From assembly GCF_016522505.1 (NCBI RefSeq), contig NZ_JAEHOH010000009.1, positions 124,001 through 188,000 of the forward strand: a stretch of 64,000 nt of DNA. The letters run 5' to 3'. Below the pieces are notes generated by a model. The model was not told the origin of the DNA. It saw only the letters and a list, made by a program, of their open reading frames with translations, and did not search any database. Shown piece by piece: positions 51,622-60,147 of this stretch (position 1 is its first letter; each line of letters opens with the position of its first letter). This stretch comes from Leucobacter chromiisoli. Lineage in GTDB: Bacteria > Actinomycetota > Actinomycetes > Actinomycetales > Microbacteriaceae. A program made the position numbers and the translations under genes.

Positions 51622-51650
51622 CCGGCGGTGCGGGCGCCCCGCACCGCCGG
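51622..51650 (+). terminator. Very stable hairpin between binding protein and permease genes
   Basis: A 13-bp perfect stem (CCGGCGGTGCGGG with CCCGCACCGCCGG) around a 3-base loop, ending directly before the GGGAGGG ribosome site of the first permease. It would give excess binding protein by partial termination or mRNA protection. Confidence 0.65.
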
Positions 51651-51658
51651 GAGGGAAA

Positions 51659-52606
51659 ATGACACGTTTCGTACTCTTCCGCCTGGCCGAGGGCCTGGTG
51701 ACGCTGCTCGCGTCGTCGCTGCTCGTGTTCGCGGCGCTCTTCCTCTCCCCGGGCGATCCGATCGCGATCCTGATCGGCAACCGCACGGTGAGCCAGGAGA
51801 CCGTCGACGCGCTCCGCGAGCAGTACCGGCTCGACGACCCGTTCCTCGCCCGGTGGTGGGCGTGGCTCGGCGACGTGCTCACGGGCGATCTCGGGCGGTC
51901 GCTGACCTATCGCGACGACGTGTGGAACCTCATCGAGCCGCGTCTCGGCACGACGGCGGCGCTGCTCGGCCTCGCGCTGCTCGCGATCGTCCTCGTGGGC
52001 ATCTCGCTCGGGATCGTCGCGGCGATGTCGGGGCGCCGGGTCAGCGACCTCATGCTGGGGCTGACCTCGGTCGGCGTGGCCGTGCCGCCGTTCGTCGCGG
52101 CGATGCTCCTGATCACCATCTTCGCCGTGGGCCTCGGCTGGTTCCCGACCTTCGGCGCCGGCAGCGGGTTCGGGGACCGGCTCCACCACCTCGTGCTGCC
52201 GGTCATCGCCCTCACGGTGTCGGCCGGCTCCTACGTGGTCAGAGTCACCCGGGCCGCGCTGAGGGAGGAGGCCCAGCGGGATCCCGTGCAGACGGCCATC
52301 GGGCGCGGGCTGCCGCGCGGGCGGATCGTGCGCCACCACATCGTGCGCAACGCCGTCACCCCGATCACGACCGTCGTGGCCGTGACCCTCACGAGCATGG
52401 TCGTGGGATCGATCGTCATCGAGAAGGCGTTCGCCCTCGACGGGATCGGCCTGCTGCTCACCGAGGCGGTACTGAGGAAGGACTTCGCCATCGTGCAGGC
52501 CATCACGCTGATCCTGATCGCCTTCGTCGTCGTGACGGCGCTCGTCGTCGACCTGGTGCAGGTGCTCGTCGATCCCCGTGTGCGGGCGAAGGTGGTGGGA
52601 CGATGA
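51659..52606 (+). CDS. ABC transporter permease, DppB/OppB type
   Basis: 315 residues, six membrane segments. The N-terminal FVLFRLAEGLVTLLASSLLVFAALFLSPGDP and the docking loop AIGRGLPRGRIVRHHIVRNAVTPI are typical of the B permease. Strong ribosome site; overlaps the next permease gene by four bases. Confidence 0.93.
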   Translation: MTRFVLFRLAEGLVTLLASSLLVFAALFLSPGDPIAILIGNRTVSQETVDALREQYRLDDPFLARWWAWLGDVLTGDLGRSLTYRDDVWNLIEPRLGTTAALLGLALLAIVLVGISLGIVAAMSGRRVSDLMLGLTSVGVAVPPFVAAMLLITIFAVGLGWFPTFGAGSGFGDRLHHLVLPVIALTVSAGSYVVRVTRAALREEAQRDPVQTAIGRGLPRGRIVRHHIVRNAVTPITTVVAVTLTSMVVGSIVIEKAFALDGIGLLLTEAVLRKDFAIVQAITLILIAFVVVTALVVDLVQVLVDPRVRAKVVGR

Positions 52607-53484
52607 CGACCACCATCCTGCGCTGGCGCCCCGTGAAGAAGCGCACGAGCTTCGGCCGCGTCGGCGGCGGGCGCGACATCCCGCTGATCGTCTCCACGGC
52701 GATCCTCATCCTGCTCGTGCTCGCGGCGGCGCTGGCGCCGCTCATCGCGCCGACCGACCCGACGGCCTCCGACTTCATGCGCACCTACCGGCCGATGGGC
52801 TCGGACGCCCTGCTCGGCACCGACGGATCCGGCCGCGACATCCTCAGTCGGATCCTGCACGGCGGCAGGATCAGCCTCGTCGCACCCGCGCTGATCGTGC
52901 TGCTCGCGGGTGTGCTCGGCACGCTCATGGGCATCGCCTCGGCCGTCGCCGGCGGCGCGGTGGACCGCTTCCTCAGCCGCATCCTCGACATCGGGTTCTC
53001 GATCCCGGGCATGCTGCTCGCCATCCTCGCGGTCACGATGTTCGGCGCGGGCGTCACCCCCGTGGTCATCGCCCTCGCGATCGCCTACGTGCCGTTCATC
53101 GGCCGCATGGTCAGGGGCGTCGCCGTGAGCGAGATGGCGCTGCCGTACATCGACGCGCTCATGAACGTGGGGCAGTCGCGCTGGCTGATCGCCGCCCGGC
53201 ACATCCTGCCGGCCGTGCTCCCCACGGCGATGGCGCAGGTCACGGTGTCCTACGGCTACGCGATGGTCGACCTCGCCGCGATGTCCTTCCTGGGCATGGG
53301 CGTGCAGCCGCCCACCGCGGACTGGGGGCTCATGGTCTCGGAGGGGCAGCGCGGCGTGATCCAAGGGCAGTGGGAGGAGTCGGTCGCGGCCGGCCTCGTC
53401 ATCATCGTCGCCGTCGCCGCCGTGTCGCTCATCGGCGACCGCTTCGCCGACCGCGTCGGAAACGTGAGGGAGACGAGAGTATGA
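52603..53484 (+). CDS. ABC transporter permease, DppC/OppC type
   Basis: 293 residues. HPLGTD-like block MGSDALLGTDGSGRDILSRILHGGRISL near the start and docking loop DALMNVGQSRWLIAARHILPAVLPTAMAQ identify the C permease. It is the partner of the upstream DppB-type protein and overlaps the following ATPase gene (ATGA). Confidence 0.93.
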   Translation: MTTTILRWRPVKKRTSFGRVGGGRDIPLIVSTAILILLVLAAALAPLIAPTDPTASDFMRTYRPMGSDALLGTDGSGRDILSRILHGGRISLVAPALIVLLAGVLGTLMGIASAVAGGAVDRFLSRILDIGFSIPGMLLAILAVTMFGAGVTPVVIALAIAYVPFIGRMVRGVAVSEMALPYIDALMNVGQSRWLIAARHILPAVLPTAMAQVTVSYGYAMVDLAAMSFLGMGVQPPTADWGLMVSEGQRGVIQGQWEESVAAGLVIIVAVAAVSLIGDRFADRVGNVRETRV

Positions 53485-54323
53485 GCCTGTTGCGGGTGTC
53501 CGGCCTCACGCTGACGGCCGGCGACGGAAGCGAGATCGTCTCGAACGCCTCGCTGCACATCGACCACGGCGAGATCGTGGGGGTGATCGGCGAGTCGGGA
53601 TCCGGCAAGTCGATGACGCTGAAGGCGATCGCGGGCCTGCTGCCCGGCGGCATCGTCTCGCGCGGCACGATCGGCTACGAGAAGGAGGAACTCACCACCC
53701 TGTCCCGGGCGCAGTACCGCAAGTTCCGGGATCGGGAGCTGGGGATCGTGTACCAGGATCCGCGCGCGAGCGTGAACCCGGTGCACACGGTGGGCGACTT
53801 CCTCACGGAGGCGCTCCGGGTCAACCGCCGCATGAGCCGGCGCGAGGCCGAGACGCGGGTCCACGGCATCTGCCGCGAGGTCGGCCTGCAGGATCCCGAG
53901 CACCAGCTGCGCGCCTACCCCTACCAGTTCTCGGGCGGCATGCTGCAGCGCGTCGTCATCGCCGCCGCCCTCGTCACCGAGCCGCGCCTGATCCTGGCCG
54001 ACGAGCCGACGACGGCGCTCGACGTGACGCGCCAGGCGGAGGTGGCGTGTCTGCTGCGCGACCAGGTGCGCGAGCGCGGGATCGGCATGATGTTCATCAC
54101 GCACGACCTCGAGCTCGCGGGGGCGCTCTGCGACCGCGTCTACGTCATGTACCGGGGGCGGATCGTCGACGAGGCCCCCGCCGAGCGCCTCGTCGAGTCG
54201 ACGCACCCGTACACGCGGGCCCTGCTGCGGGCGCGGCCCACCATGGACCGCTCGCGGCGCAGGCTCGAGACGATCACCGACGAGGTGCGGGCGGCGATCG
54301 ACGCGGAGGTGATGGGCGCATGA
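53481..54323 (+). CDS. ABC transporter ATP-binding protein, DppD/OppD type
   Basis: 280 residues. Walker A GESGSGKSMT, Q-loop IVYQDPRASVNP, signature FSGGMLQRVVIAAAL, Walker B LILADEPTTALD and H-loop ITHDLEL. The C-terminal oligopeptide-transporter tail (RIVDEAPAERLVESTHPYTRALLRARP) is present. The nucleotide-binding motifs are intact. Confidence 0.93.
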   Translation: MSLLRVSGLTLTAGDGSEIVSNASLHIDHGEIVGVIGESGSGKSMTLKAIAGLLPGGIVSRGTIGYEKEELTTLSRAQYRKFRDRELGIVYQDPRASVNPVHTVGDFLTEALRVNRRMSRREAETRVHGICREVGLQDPEHQLRAYPYQFSGGMLQRVVIAAALVTEPRLILADEPTTALDVTRQAEVACLLRDQVRERGIGMMFITHDLELAGALCDRVYVMYRGRIVDEAPAERLVESTHPYTRALLRARPTMDRSRRRLETITDEVRAAIDAEVMGA

Positions 54324-55165
54324 GCGGGAACGACATCGTGATCGCGGCCGAGGGGCTGCGCAAGGTCTTCAAGCGGGGGCGGGGCGAGCACGTCGCCGTC
54401 GAGGGCGCGACGTTCCGCATGACCCGGGGCCGCAACCTCGGCATCGTGGGGGAGTCGGGGTCGGGCAAGTCGACGCTCGCGCGCATGGTGATGGGCCTCG
54501 AGCGCCCGAGCGCGGGCACCGTGATGGTCTGCGGCGAGGACATGACCGTCAGGGCGGTGAGCCGGTCGGCGCGGAAGCGGCGCGCGAAGCTCACCCAGAT
54601 GGTCTACCAGGATCCCTTCGGATCGCTCGACCCGCGGCAGACCGTGGAGTCGGCGCTGCGCGAAGTCCTCGCCATCCACGGGACGGGCGACCGCCGGGAT
54701 CGCGAGCTCAGGATCGCGGAGCTCTGCGATCTCGTGGGGCTGACGCAGCAGCAGCGCGAGCGCAACCCGAAGGATCTCTCGGGCGGTCAGCGGCAGCGCG
54801 TCGCCATCGCACGGGCGCTCGCCGTGGAGCCCCGCATGATCCTGCTCGACGAGGCGGTCGCGGCGCTCGACATCTCGATCCAGGCGCAGATCCTCAACCT
54901 GCTGCTCGACGTGCAGGAGGCCACGGGGACCGACTACGTGCTGATCTCCCACGATCTGGCGGTCGTCGGCCACCTCACGGACGACGTCATCGTGATGCGC
55001 GAGGGGCGCATCGTCGAGCAGGGGCGGACGGCCGACGTGCTCGAGCGCCCGACGGAGGCCTACACCCGCGTACTGCGCGACAGCGTGCCCTCGTTCGAGT
55101 GGCGCGAGGAGGGCGTGCTCGAGGGGATCGCCCGCCGCGTGGTGCCGCCCGGCTCCGCTCGGTGA
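54320..55165 (+). CDS. ABC transporter ATP-binding protein, DppF/OppF type
   Basis: 281 residues. Walker A GESGSGKST, Q-loop MVYQDPFGSLDPRQTV, signature LSGGQRQRVAIARAL, Walker B MILLDEAVAALD and H-loop ISHDLAV. Walker B reads DEAVAALD rather than the usual DEPTSALD, a tolerated variant. It completes the five-part transporter. Confidence 0.93.
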   Translation: MSGNDIVIAAEGLRKVFKRGRGEHVAVEGATFRMTRGRNLGIVGESGSGKSTLARMVMGLERPSAGTVMVCGEDMTVRAVSRSARKRRAKLTQMVYQDPFGSLDPRQTVESALREVLAIHGTGDRRDRELRIAELCDLVGLTQQQRERNPKDLSGGQRQRVAIARALAVEPRMILLDEAVAALDISIQAQILNLLLDVQEATGTDYVLISHDLAVVGHLTDDVIVMREGRIVEQGRTADVLERPTEAYTRVLRDSVPSFEWREEGVLEGIARRVVPPGSAR

Positions 55166-55220
55166 GCAGGCATCGGAGATCAACAGGCATCGCAGGGTGC
55201 GGGGAGAAGGCGAGGAAGTC

Positions 55221-55937
55221 GTGGACTGGAGCACCGTGGGGCAGGCGTCGACGCTGTCCGTACCCGACCGGCTCTCGGTCGACCTCGAGCGGCTCATCCT
55301 CGAGGGCAAGCTCGAGCCCGGCGAGCGGCTCCCGGCGGAGCGGGATCTCGCGGCGCACCTCGGCGTCTCGCGAGTCTCGATCCGCGACGCGCTGCGGGAG
55401 CTCGAGAACCGGGGGCTCATCGACCGCAGGCCCGGGCGCGGCACCATCGTGCTGCGGCCGGGCGAGCGGGCGAACCTCCCCGACGAGGTGCTGGGCGTCG
55501 TCTCGTCGCTGCGGCCCGAGCTGCACGACATCATGGAGCTGCGCGCCATCATCGAGCCTCCGACCGCGAGGATCACGGCGCATCGTGCGACGCCCCGGGA
55601 TCTCGCGCAGCTGCGCGAACTCGTCGAGGCGATGGAGGTCGACGTCTCCAAGGAGCGGTACGCCGAGCTCGACCGCGCCTTCCACCAGGCGATCGCGCAG
55701 TACGCCCACAACCCGCTGCTCTCCCTGATCACCGAGCAGATCGCCCTGCAGATCGCCCCGAGCCGCGCCAACCGGTACCAGACCCGGGCGCGCCGCTCGG
55801 CCTCCAGCGTGGCGCACCGCCGCATCTACGAGGCGATCGCCGCGGGCGACGGCGACCTGGCCGAGCGCGAGGCCCGGGATCACGTGCTCGCCATCAGCCA
55901 CGAGATCGCCCGCGCGGCGGTCGCCGAGCGCACCTGA
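55221..55937 (+). CDS. FadR-subfamily GntR transcriptional regulator
   Basis: 238 residues from the GTG at 55221 (an in-frame GTG at 55197 adds eight residues). The winged helix (GERLPAERDLAAHLGVSRVSIRDALRELENRGLIDRRPGRGTIV) and the helical FCD effector domain (DRAFHQAIAQYAHNPLLSLITEQI with metal-binding His residues) are clear. It probably represses the peptidase/Opp operon through TTGGTCCGACCAA at 48621 and may control the following transferase genes. Confidence 0.92.
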   Translation: MDWSTVGQASTLSVPDRLSVDLERLILEGKLEPGERLPAERDLAAHLGVSRVSIRDALRELENRGLIDRRPGRGTIVLRPGERANLPDEVLGVVSSLRPELHDIMELRAIIEPPTARITAHRATPRDLAQLRELVEAMEVDVSKERYAELDRAFHQAIAQYAHNPLLSLITEQIALQIAPSRANRYQTRARRSASSVAHRRIYEAIAAGDGDLAEREARDHVLAISHEIARAAVAERT

Positions 55938-56048
55938 CCGCCCCGGGATCCCGGCCCGCCTGTGCTTCGACGGCCCGGGATCCCGTCGAGCGGACCGGGC
56001 CGCGAGGGCCTGGGATCCCGGACGACGAGAATCGAGGAACGGACCACC
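55938..56048. other. Spacer with three GGGATCCC palindromes
   Basis: GGGATCCC-centred palindromes at 55943-55954, 55976-55985 and 56012-56019 are spaced 32-36 bp apart, about three helical turns. The middle one sits inside a longer TCGACGG...CCGTCGA dyad. Possible operators, but the octamer is frequent in this genome. Confidence 0.35.
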
Positions 56049-57656
56049 ATGACCACCAACCCCCATCGCGGCGCGATATCGACGTCGCACCACCTCGCGA
56101 CGGAGGCGGGCGCCGCAGCCATCGAAGCGGGCGGCAACGCCATCGACGCCGCACTCGCCGCCGCCGCCGCCCTCTGCGTCGTCTACCCCAACAACGTGGC
56201 GCTGGGCGGGGACCTCGTCGCCCTCGTGCGCACTCCCGAGGGCGAGATCCGCTTCCTCAACGCCACCGGCACCGCTCCGGCGGCGCAGACGCTCGACGCC
56301 CTCCGCGAGTCCTACGGCGAGATGCTCCCCCTGCGGGGGGTCGACACGGTGACGGTGCCGGGCGGCGTCCGCGGCTGGGGCGAGCTCCACGCGCTCGGAG
56401 CGACCCGCAGCTGGGCGCAGCACCTGGAGGCCGCGATCCGCTACGCCGAGGAGGGGGTGCCGACCGCGCACTCGGTCGCCGCGGCGATCGTCGAGGATCG
56501 CGAGGTGCTCGAGCTCGACGCCGGCTGCCGGCGGACCTTCATCCCGGAGGGGCGTCCGCTCGTACAGGGGCAGCCGCTCGTGCAGCCCGCCCTCGCGAAC
56601 TCGCTCCGCCGCCTCGCCGAGCACGGACCCGGCGAGTTCTACGACGGCGAGCTCGCGCAGCGCTGGGTGGAGGGGCTGCGCGCCCTCGGCTCGAAGATCG
56701 CTCCCGAGGACGCCGCGGCCTATCGCGCCTTCTGGGACGAACCTCTCGAGGGCGAGTTCGACGGCCACCGCGTCGTCACGGGCCCGCCGAACACCTCCGG
56801 GTTCATCCTGCTCCGCGCCCTCGCGGCGATCGCGGGCGGAATCGAGGATCCGCTCGGGGCGGGGGCGGGGGCGCTCGCCGACGCCTTCCGCGGCGGCAAC
56901 GCCGTGCGCGCAGCGTTCCTCGCCGACCCCGCGGCGGGCGGCCCGAGCGGAGCGGAGCTCATCGCCATGCGGCGCCCGGAGCATCCGCCACCCCGCGAGG
57001 CCAAGCCCAGCGGCGACACCGTCGGCCTGAGCGCCGTGAGCGCCGACGGGTGGGCGATCTCGCTCATCAACTCCGTCTACTTCGGCTTCGGCGCGGCGGT
57101 GCTCGAACCCGAGACGGGAATCCTCTTCCAGAACCGGGGCACGTCGTTCTCGCTCGACCCCGCCTCGCCCAACGCCTTCGCACCCGGCAGGCGGCCGCGT
57201 CACACGCTCATGCCCGTGCTCGTCCTGCGCGGCGACGAGCTCGCGTGGGTGCCCGCGACGATGGGCGGATCGGCGCAGCCGCAGATCCACACGCAGCTCC
57301 TGCTGCGCTCGCTCGCGGGGGCGTCGCCTCGGGAGGCGACGCACGCGCCCCGCTGGATCGTCGACGAGCCCGGCGCCGACGGCGTCGTCAGGGTGACGAT
57401 CGAGGAGGACGTCGCCGAGGAGGCCCGGGGCGCGATCGCGGCGGCCGGCTTCCCGCTCAAGGCGGTCCCTCCGCGCAGCGAGGACCTGGGCCATTCGAAC
57501 CTCATCCGCGTCGCCGCGGAGGGGTACGAGGCCGCGAGCGATCCGCGGTCCGACGGATCGGCTATCGTCGTTCCGGCGCACCCGCCGCACGAGACCTCCT
57601 CGGCGCACCCCGACGCCCCAGCATCCCCGACTCAGAAGGAGCCCACCGCTCGATGA
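56049..57656 (+). CDS. Gamma-glutamyltransferase family protein
   Basis: 535 residues, Ntn-hydrolase fold. AISTSHHLATEAGAAAIEAGGNAIDAALAAAAALCVVYPNNVALGGDL is the family N-terminus. SGDTVGLSAVSADGWAISLINSVYFGFGA holds the self-cleavage/nucleophile Thr. No signal peptide is visible, so it appears cytoplasmic, unlike typical GGTs. It may cleave gamma-glutamyl or other amide bonds in compounds imported by the peptide transporter. GAGGAA precedes the ATG. Confidence 0.87.
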   Translation: MTTNPHRGAISTSHHLATEAGAAAIEAGGNAIDAALAAAAALCVVYPNNVALGGDLVALVRTPEGEIRFLNATGTAPAAQTLDALRESYGEMLPLRGVDTVTVPGGVRGWGELHALGATRSWAQHLEAAIRYAEEGVPTAHSVAAAIVEDREVLELDAGCRRTFIPEGRPLVQGQPLVQPALANSLRRLAEHGPGEFYDGELAQRWVEGLRALGSKIAPEDAAAYRAFWDEPLEGEFDGHRVVTGPPNTSGFILLRALAAIAGGIEDPLGAGAGALADAFRGGNAVRAAFLADPAAGGPSGAELIAMRRPEHPPPREAKPSGDTVGLSAVSADGWAISLINSVYFGFGAAVLEPETGILFQNRGTSFSLDPASPNAFAPGRRPRHTLMPVLVLRGDELAWVPATMGGSAQPQIHTQLLLRSLAGASPREATHAPRWIVDEPGADGVVRVTIEEDVAEEARGAIAAAGFPLKAVPPRSEDLGHSNLIRVAAEGYEAASDPRSDGSAIVVPAHPPHETSSAHPDAPASPTQKEPTAR

Positions 57657-58438
57657 ACCCGATCGCACGCCCCAGCATCGCCGCCCTGCTTCTGGTGGGG
57701 GTGGCCGGTGGGCTTCTCTCCGGTCTCTTCGGTATCGGGGGCGGCACGATCATCGTGCCCGCGCTGGCGCTCTGGCTGGGCATGCCGCAGAAGCTCTCGG
57801 CCGGCACCTCGGTGGCCGCGATCCTGCCGACCGCGGTGGTGGGTGCGGTGAGCTACGTGGTCCAGGGGCACTACGATCTGATCGCGGCGCTGTGCCTGGC
57901 GGTGGGCATCGTCGCGGGCGCGCAGCTGGGCGCGCATCTGCTGGCGAAGCTGCCCACGGGCACGATCCAGTGGGGGTTCATGGTGTTCCTGGCGATCGTG
58001 ATCGTCAGTCTCTGGTTCGTGGTGCCCTCGCGGGATGACTCGCTCGAGCTGAATCCGTTGCTGGTCGCCCTGCTGGTGGTCACCGGGTTCATCACGGGGA
58101 TCCTCTCGGGCGTGCTGGGGGTCGGCGGGGGCGTGGTCGTGGTGCCGGTGCTCATGTTCTTCTTCGGGGCGAACGATCTCGAGGCGAAGGGCACGTCGCT
58201 GTTGATGATGATCCCGGGGTCGATCTCGGCGACGCTCGGCAATATCCGTCGGCAGAACGTGGATCTGCGTGCGGCGGTGTTCGTGGGGCTCGCGGCGTGC
58301 GTGTGCGTGCCGTTCGGGACGCTGTTGGCGGCGTGGATCGATCCGTTCTGGGGGAATGTGGCGTTCTCGTTGTATCTGGTGTTCATTCTCGCGCAGATGC
58401 TCTTCCGCAAGCTCCGGACGGGCCCCAAACGCGGCTAG
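57653..58438 (+). CDS. TauE/SafE family sulfite/organic anion exporter
   Basis: 261 residues, about eight membrane segments in two repeats, each with the family glycine motif (GGLLSGLFGIGGGTIIVPAL and GFITGILSGVLGVGGGVVVVPVL). TauE proteins export sulfite or sulfoacetate. Overlap with the transferase gene (ATGA) hints that catabolism here releases a sulfur anion, for example from glutathione-like substrates. Confidence 0.9.
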   Translation: MNPIARPSIAALLLVGVAGGLLSGLFGIGGGTIIVPALALWLGMPQKLSAGTSVAAILPTAVVGAVSYVVQGHYDLIAALCLAVGIVAGAQLGAHLLAKLPTGTIQWGFMVFLAIVIVSLWFVVPSRDDSLELNPLLVALLVVTGFITGILSGVLGVGGGVVVVPVLMFFFGANDLEAKGTSLLMMIPGSISATLGNIRRQNVDLRAAVFVGLAACVCVPFGTLLAAWIDPFWGNVAFSLYLVFILAQMLFRKLRTGPKRG

Positions 58439-58457
58439 GCCTCCGCGGGCTGTTCGT

Positions 58458-58522
58458 GCATCGAGCCTCCGCGGTTGCATCTCAACCGCCGTGGTTTCGA
58501 TGCAACCGCGGAGGCTCGATGC
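58458..58522. repeat. Long perfect inverted repeat after TauE gene
   Basis: 24-bp perfect arms (58458-58481 and 58499-58522; GCATCGAGCCTCCGCGGTTG...) with an inner AACC/GGTT stem. It has the same architecture as the 20040 element but unrelated arm sequence. Confidence 0.9.
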
Positions 58523-58557
58523 GGAAGCATGAGATCGGTGGCGACGTGCGGAGCCGG

Positions 58558-58620
58558 TATGGCCCGGGAACGCCGCGCCGATACGGTCCGGGATCACCGC
58601 GACGATACGGTCCGGTTGTC
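58558..58620. repeat. 24-bp tandem repeat
   Basis: Two full units (58558-58581, 58582-58605) and part of a third, core TACGGTCCGGGATCACCGCG. Confidence 0.75.
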
Positions 58621-58842
58621 GAGGGTCGTCGCATCCAGTCCGAAATACGTCGATCGTGCGAAACGATTCGGTAACTCGACCGCGGTTATCGGGCTTCCTG
58701 TTTCCCAATTGTGAACATTCCGTCACGGTCTGCATATCGGGATGCGCGTCGTCGAGGCGAAGCCGGAATCCGGTGCGCCCAATGAAGGCCGGATATCGCC
58801 TGTCATCAGGGGAAAAGACCTGTCTCTTCGGCTCTGAAGACG

Positions 58843-58861
58843 CGATTACAGACTGTAATCG
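58843..58861. promoter_or_regulatory. Perfect 19-bp operator-like dyad
   Basis: CGATTACAG-A-CTGTAATCG, a 9-1-9 perfect dyad in an AT-rich region about 30 bp upstream of the candidate -35 of the NMT1-transporter operon. An activator or repressor site; no regulator gene lies beside it. Confidence 0.65.
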
Positions 58862-58890
58862 TTTGCCCTGAGACCGAGACATATTGCGTC

Positions 58891-58920
58891 TTGATGACCC
58901 TTGTCCGGGGAATGGATTAT
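58891..58920 (+). promoter_or_regulatory. Candidate promoter of NMT1-transporter operon
   Basis: TTGATG (58891-58896), 18 bp, GATTAT (58915-58920). It leaves a leader of about 120 bases. Confidence 0.45.
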
Positions 58921-59047
58921 TGAGTTCGACAGGGGCGAATTCCCCCGAGAATCGTGAACGGGAAAGCACGTTGTGCGAATTCTCGAACGCGCCGTATTCA
59001 CAGATCCAGCACGACGAAGCTCCCACATCGTTCGAAGGAATGGCCCG

Positions 59048-60100
59048 ATGAAGTTTCAGAACAGCACCCGCAAGGCGACCCGGCTCCTCAGACTCGTGGC
59101 GGTGACCGCCGCGCTCGCTCTCGGCGCCACGGCCTGCGCCGGAGGCGGCTCCGGCGGTGGAGGCGGGGAAGCCGGCGGCACGACCGAGGTGAACTATCAG
59201 CTGGGATGGCTCAAGCTCACCCAGTTCGGCGGGTTCTTCGCCGGCGACCGCGAGGGCTTCTACGAGGAGGAGGGGATCAGCCCCGAGTTCACGGCCGGCG
59301 GCTCCAACATCCTGTCCTGGCAGCAGGTGGTGACCGGCAAGGCGCTCCTCGGCGACGAGGACAACACCAACGCGCTCGTGGCGATCGAGGACGGCCAGCC
59401 GCTCGTCATCATCGGCACCGTCTTCCAGACCTCGCCGTTCTCGATCATCAGCCTGGCCGACGATCCCATCGAGTCCATCGACGACTTCGAGGGGCGCACC
59501 ATCGCGGTCTCCGATGCGTCGCTCGCGCAGTTCCAGGCCCTCGTCGCGGCGGCCGGGATCCCCGAGGACTCCGTCACGTTCGTCTCGGCGGGCACCGATC
59601 CCTCGCAGCTGACGACGGGTCAGGTGAGCGGATACGCGGGCTACGCCACGTCGCAGGGCGCCTCGCTCGAGCTCCAGGGCGCTGAGATCCACACGCTGCT
59701 GCTCGAGGACCTCGGCGTTCCGAGCTACGGCAACGTGATCGTCACGACCCAGGAGAACCTCGAGAAGAACCGCGAGACGATCGTCGGCTTCATGCGGGCG
59801 AGCGTCAAGGGATTCGAGTACATGAACGCCAACCCCGAGGACATCGCGGCGTACGTCGTCAACGAGGTGAATCCCGCAGGCGGGCTCGATCTCGAGACCG
59901 AGGAGCAGACCGCGAAGATCCAGCGGGAGCTCATCGAGCAGCCGGACGGCGTTCTGCGGGTCGACCCCGAGAAGATGCAGGCGATCATCGACGCCCTGGT
60001 GGAGGCGGGAACGCTCGAGGAGAGCATCGACGCCACCACGATCGTCGACACCTCGGTGCTCGACGAGGTCTACGGAGACAAGACCTCCCTGCTCGAGTAA
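59048..60100 (+). CDS. NMT1/THI5-type ABC substrate-binding lipoprotein
   Basis: 350 residues. Lipoprotein signal ending GATAC, then a Gly linker. NYQLGWLKLTQFGGFFAGDREGFYEEEGISPEFTAGG and FEGRTIAVSDASLAQFQAL follow the NMT1 pattern used for pyrimidine-like, nitrile or amide ligands. GAAGGAA precedes the ATG. It is the first gene of an operon with two amidohydrolases, so the ligand is probably a nitrogen heterocycle or cyclic amide. Confidence 0.9.
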   Translation: MKFQNSTRKATRLLRLVAVTAALALGATACAGGGSGGGGGEAGGTTEVNYQLGWLKLTQFGGFFAGDREGFYEEEGISPEFTAGGSNILSWQQVVTGKALLGDEDNTNALVAIEDGQPLVIIGTVFQTSPFSIISLADDPIESIDDFEGRTIAVSDASLAQFQALVAAAGIPEDSVTFVSAGTDPSQLTTGQVSGYAGYATSQGASLELQGAEIHTLLLEDLGVPSYGNVIVTTQENLEKNRETIVGFMRASVKGFEYMNANPEDIAAYVVNEVNPAGGLDLETEEQTAKIQRELIEQPDGVLRVDPEKMQAIIDALVEAGTLEESIDATTIVDTSVLDEVYGDKTSLLE

Positions 60101-60147
60101 CCGCAGCACCCCGCCCCAGCCCGCACACCCCGACAGAGGAGTCACCC

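Larger units (their letters stand above)
58439..59047. other. 609-bp intergenic region with palindrome, repeat, operator and promoter
   Basis: It holds a long inverted repeat (58458-58522), a 24-bp tandem repeat (58558-58620), an AT-rich part with a perfect 19-bp dyad (58843-58861), and a promoter-like TTGATG, 18 bp, GATTAT (58891-58920). No coding sequence is supported. A thiamine riboswitch was looked for and not found. Confidence 0.7.

Noticed and set aside
58861..59047. Possible thiamine (TPP) riboswitch before the NMT1-type gene, from CCTGAGA and ACCCTT blocks
   Set aside because: The later conserved GAACCTGATC and GGATAAT/CCAGCG parts are missing and the spacing does not fold into the TPP structure.
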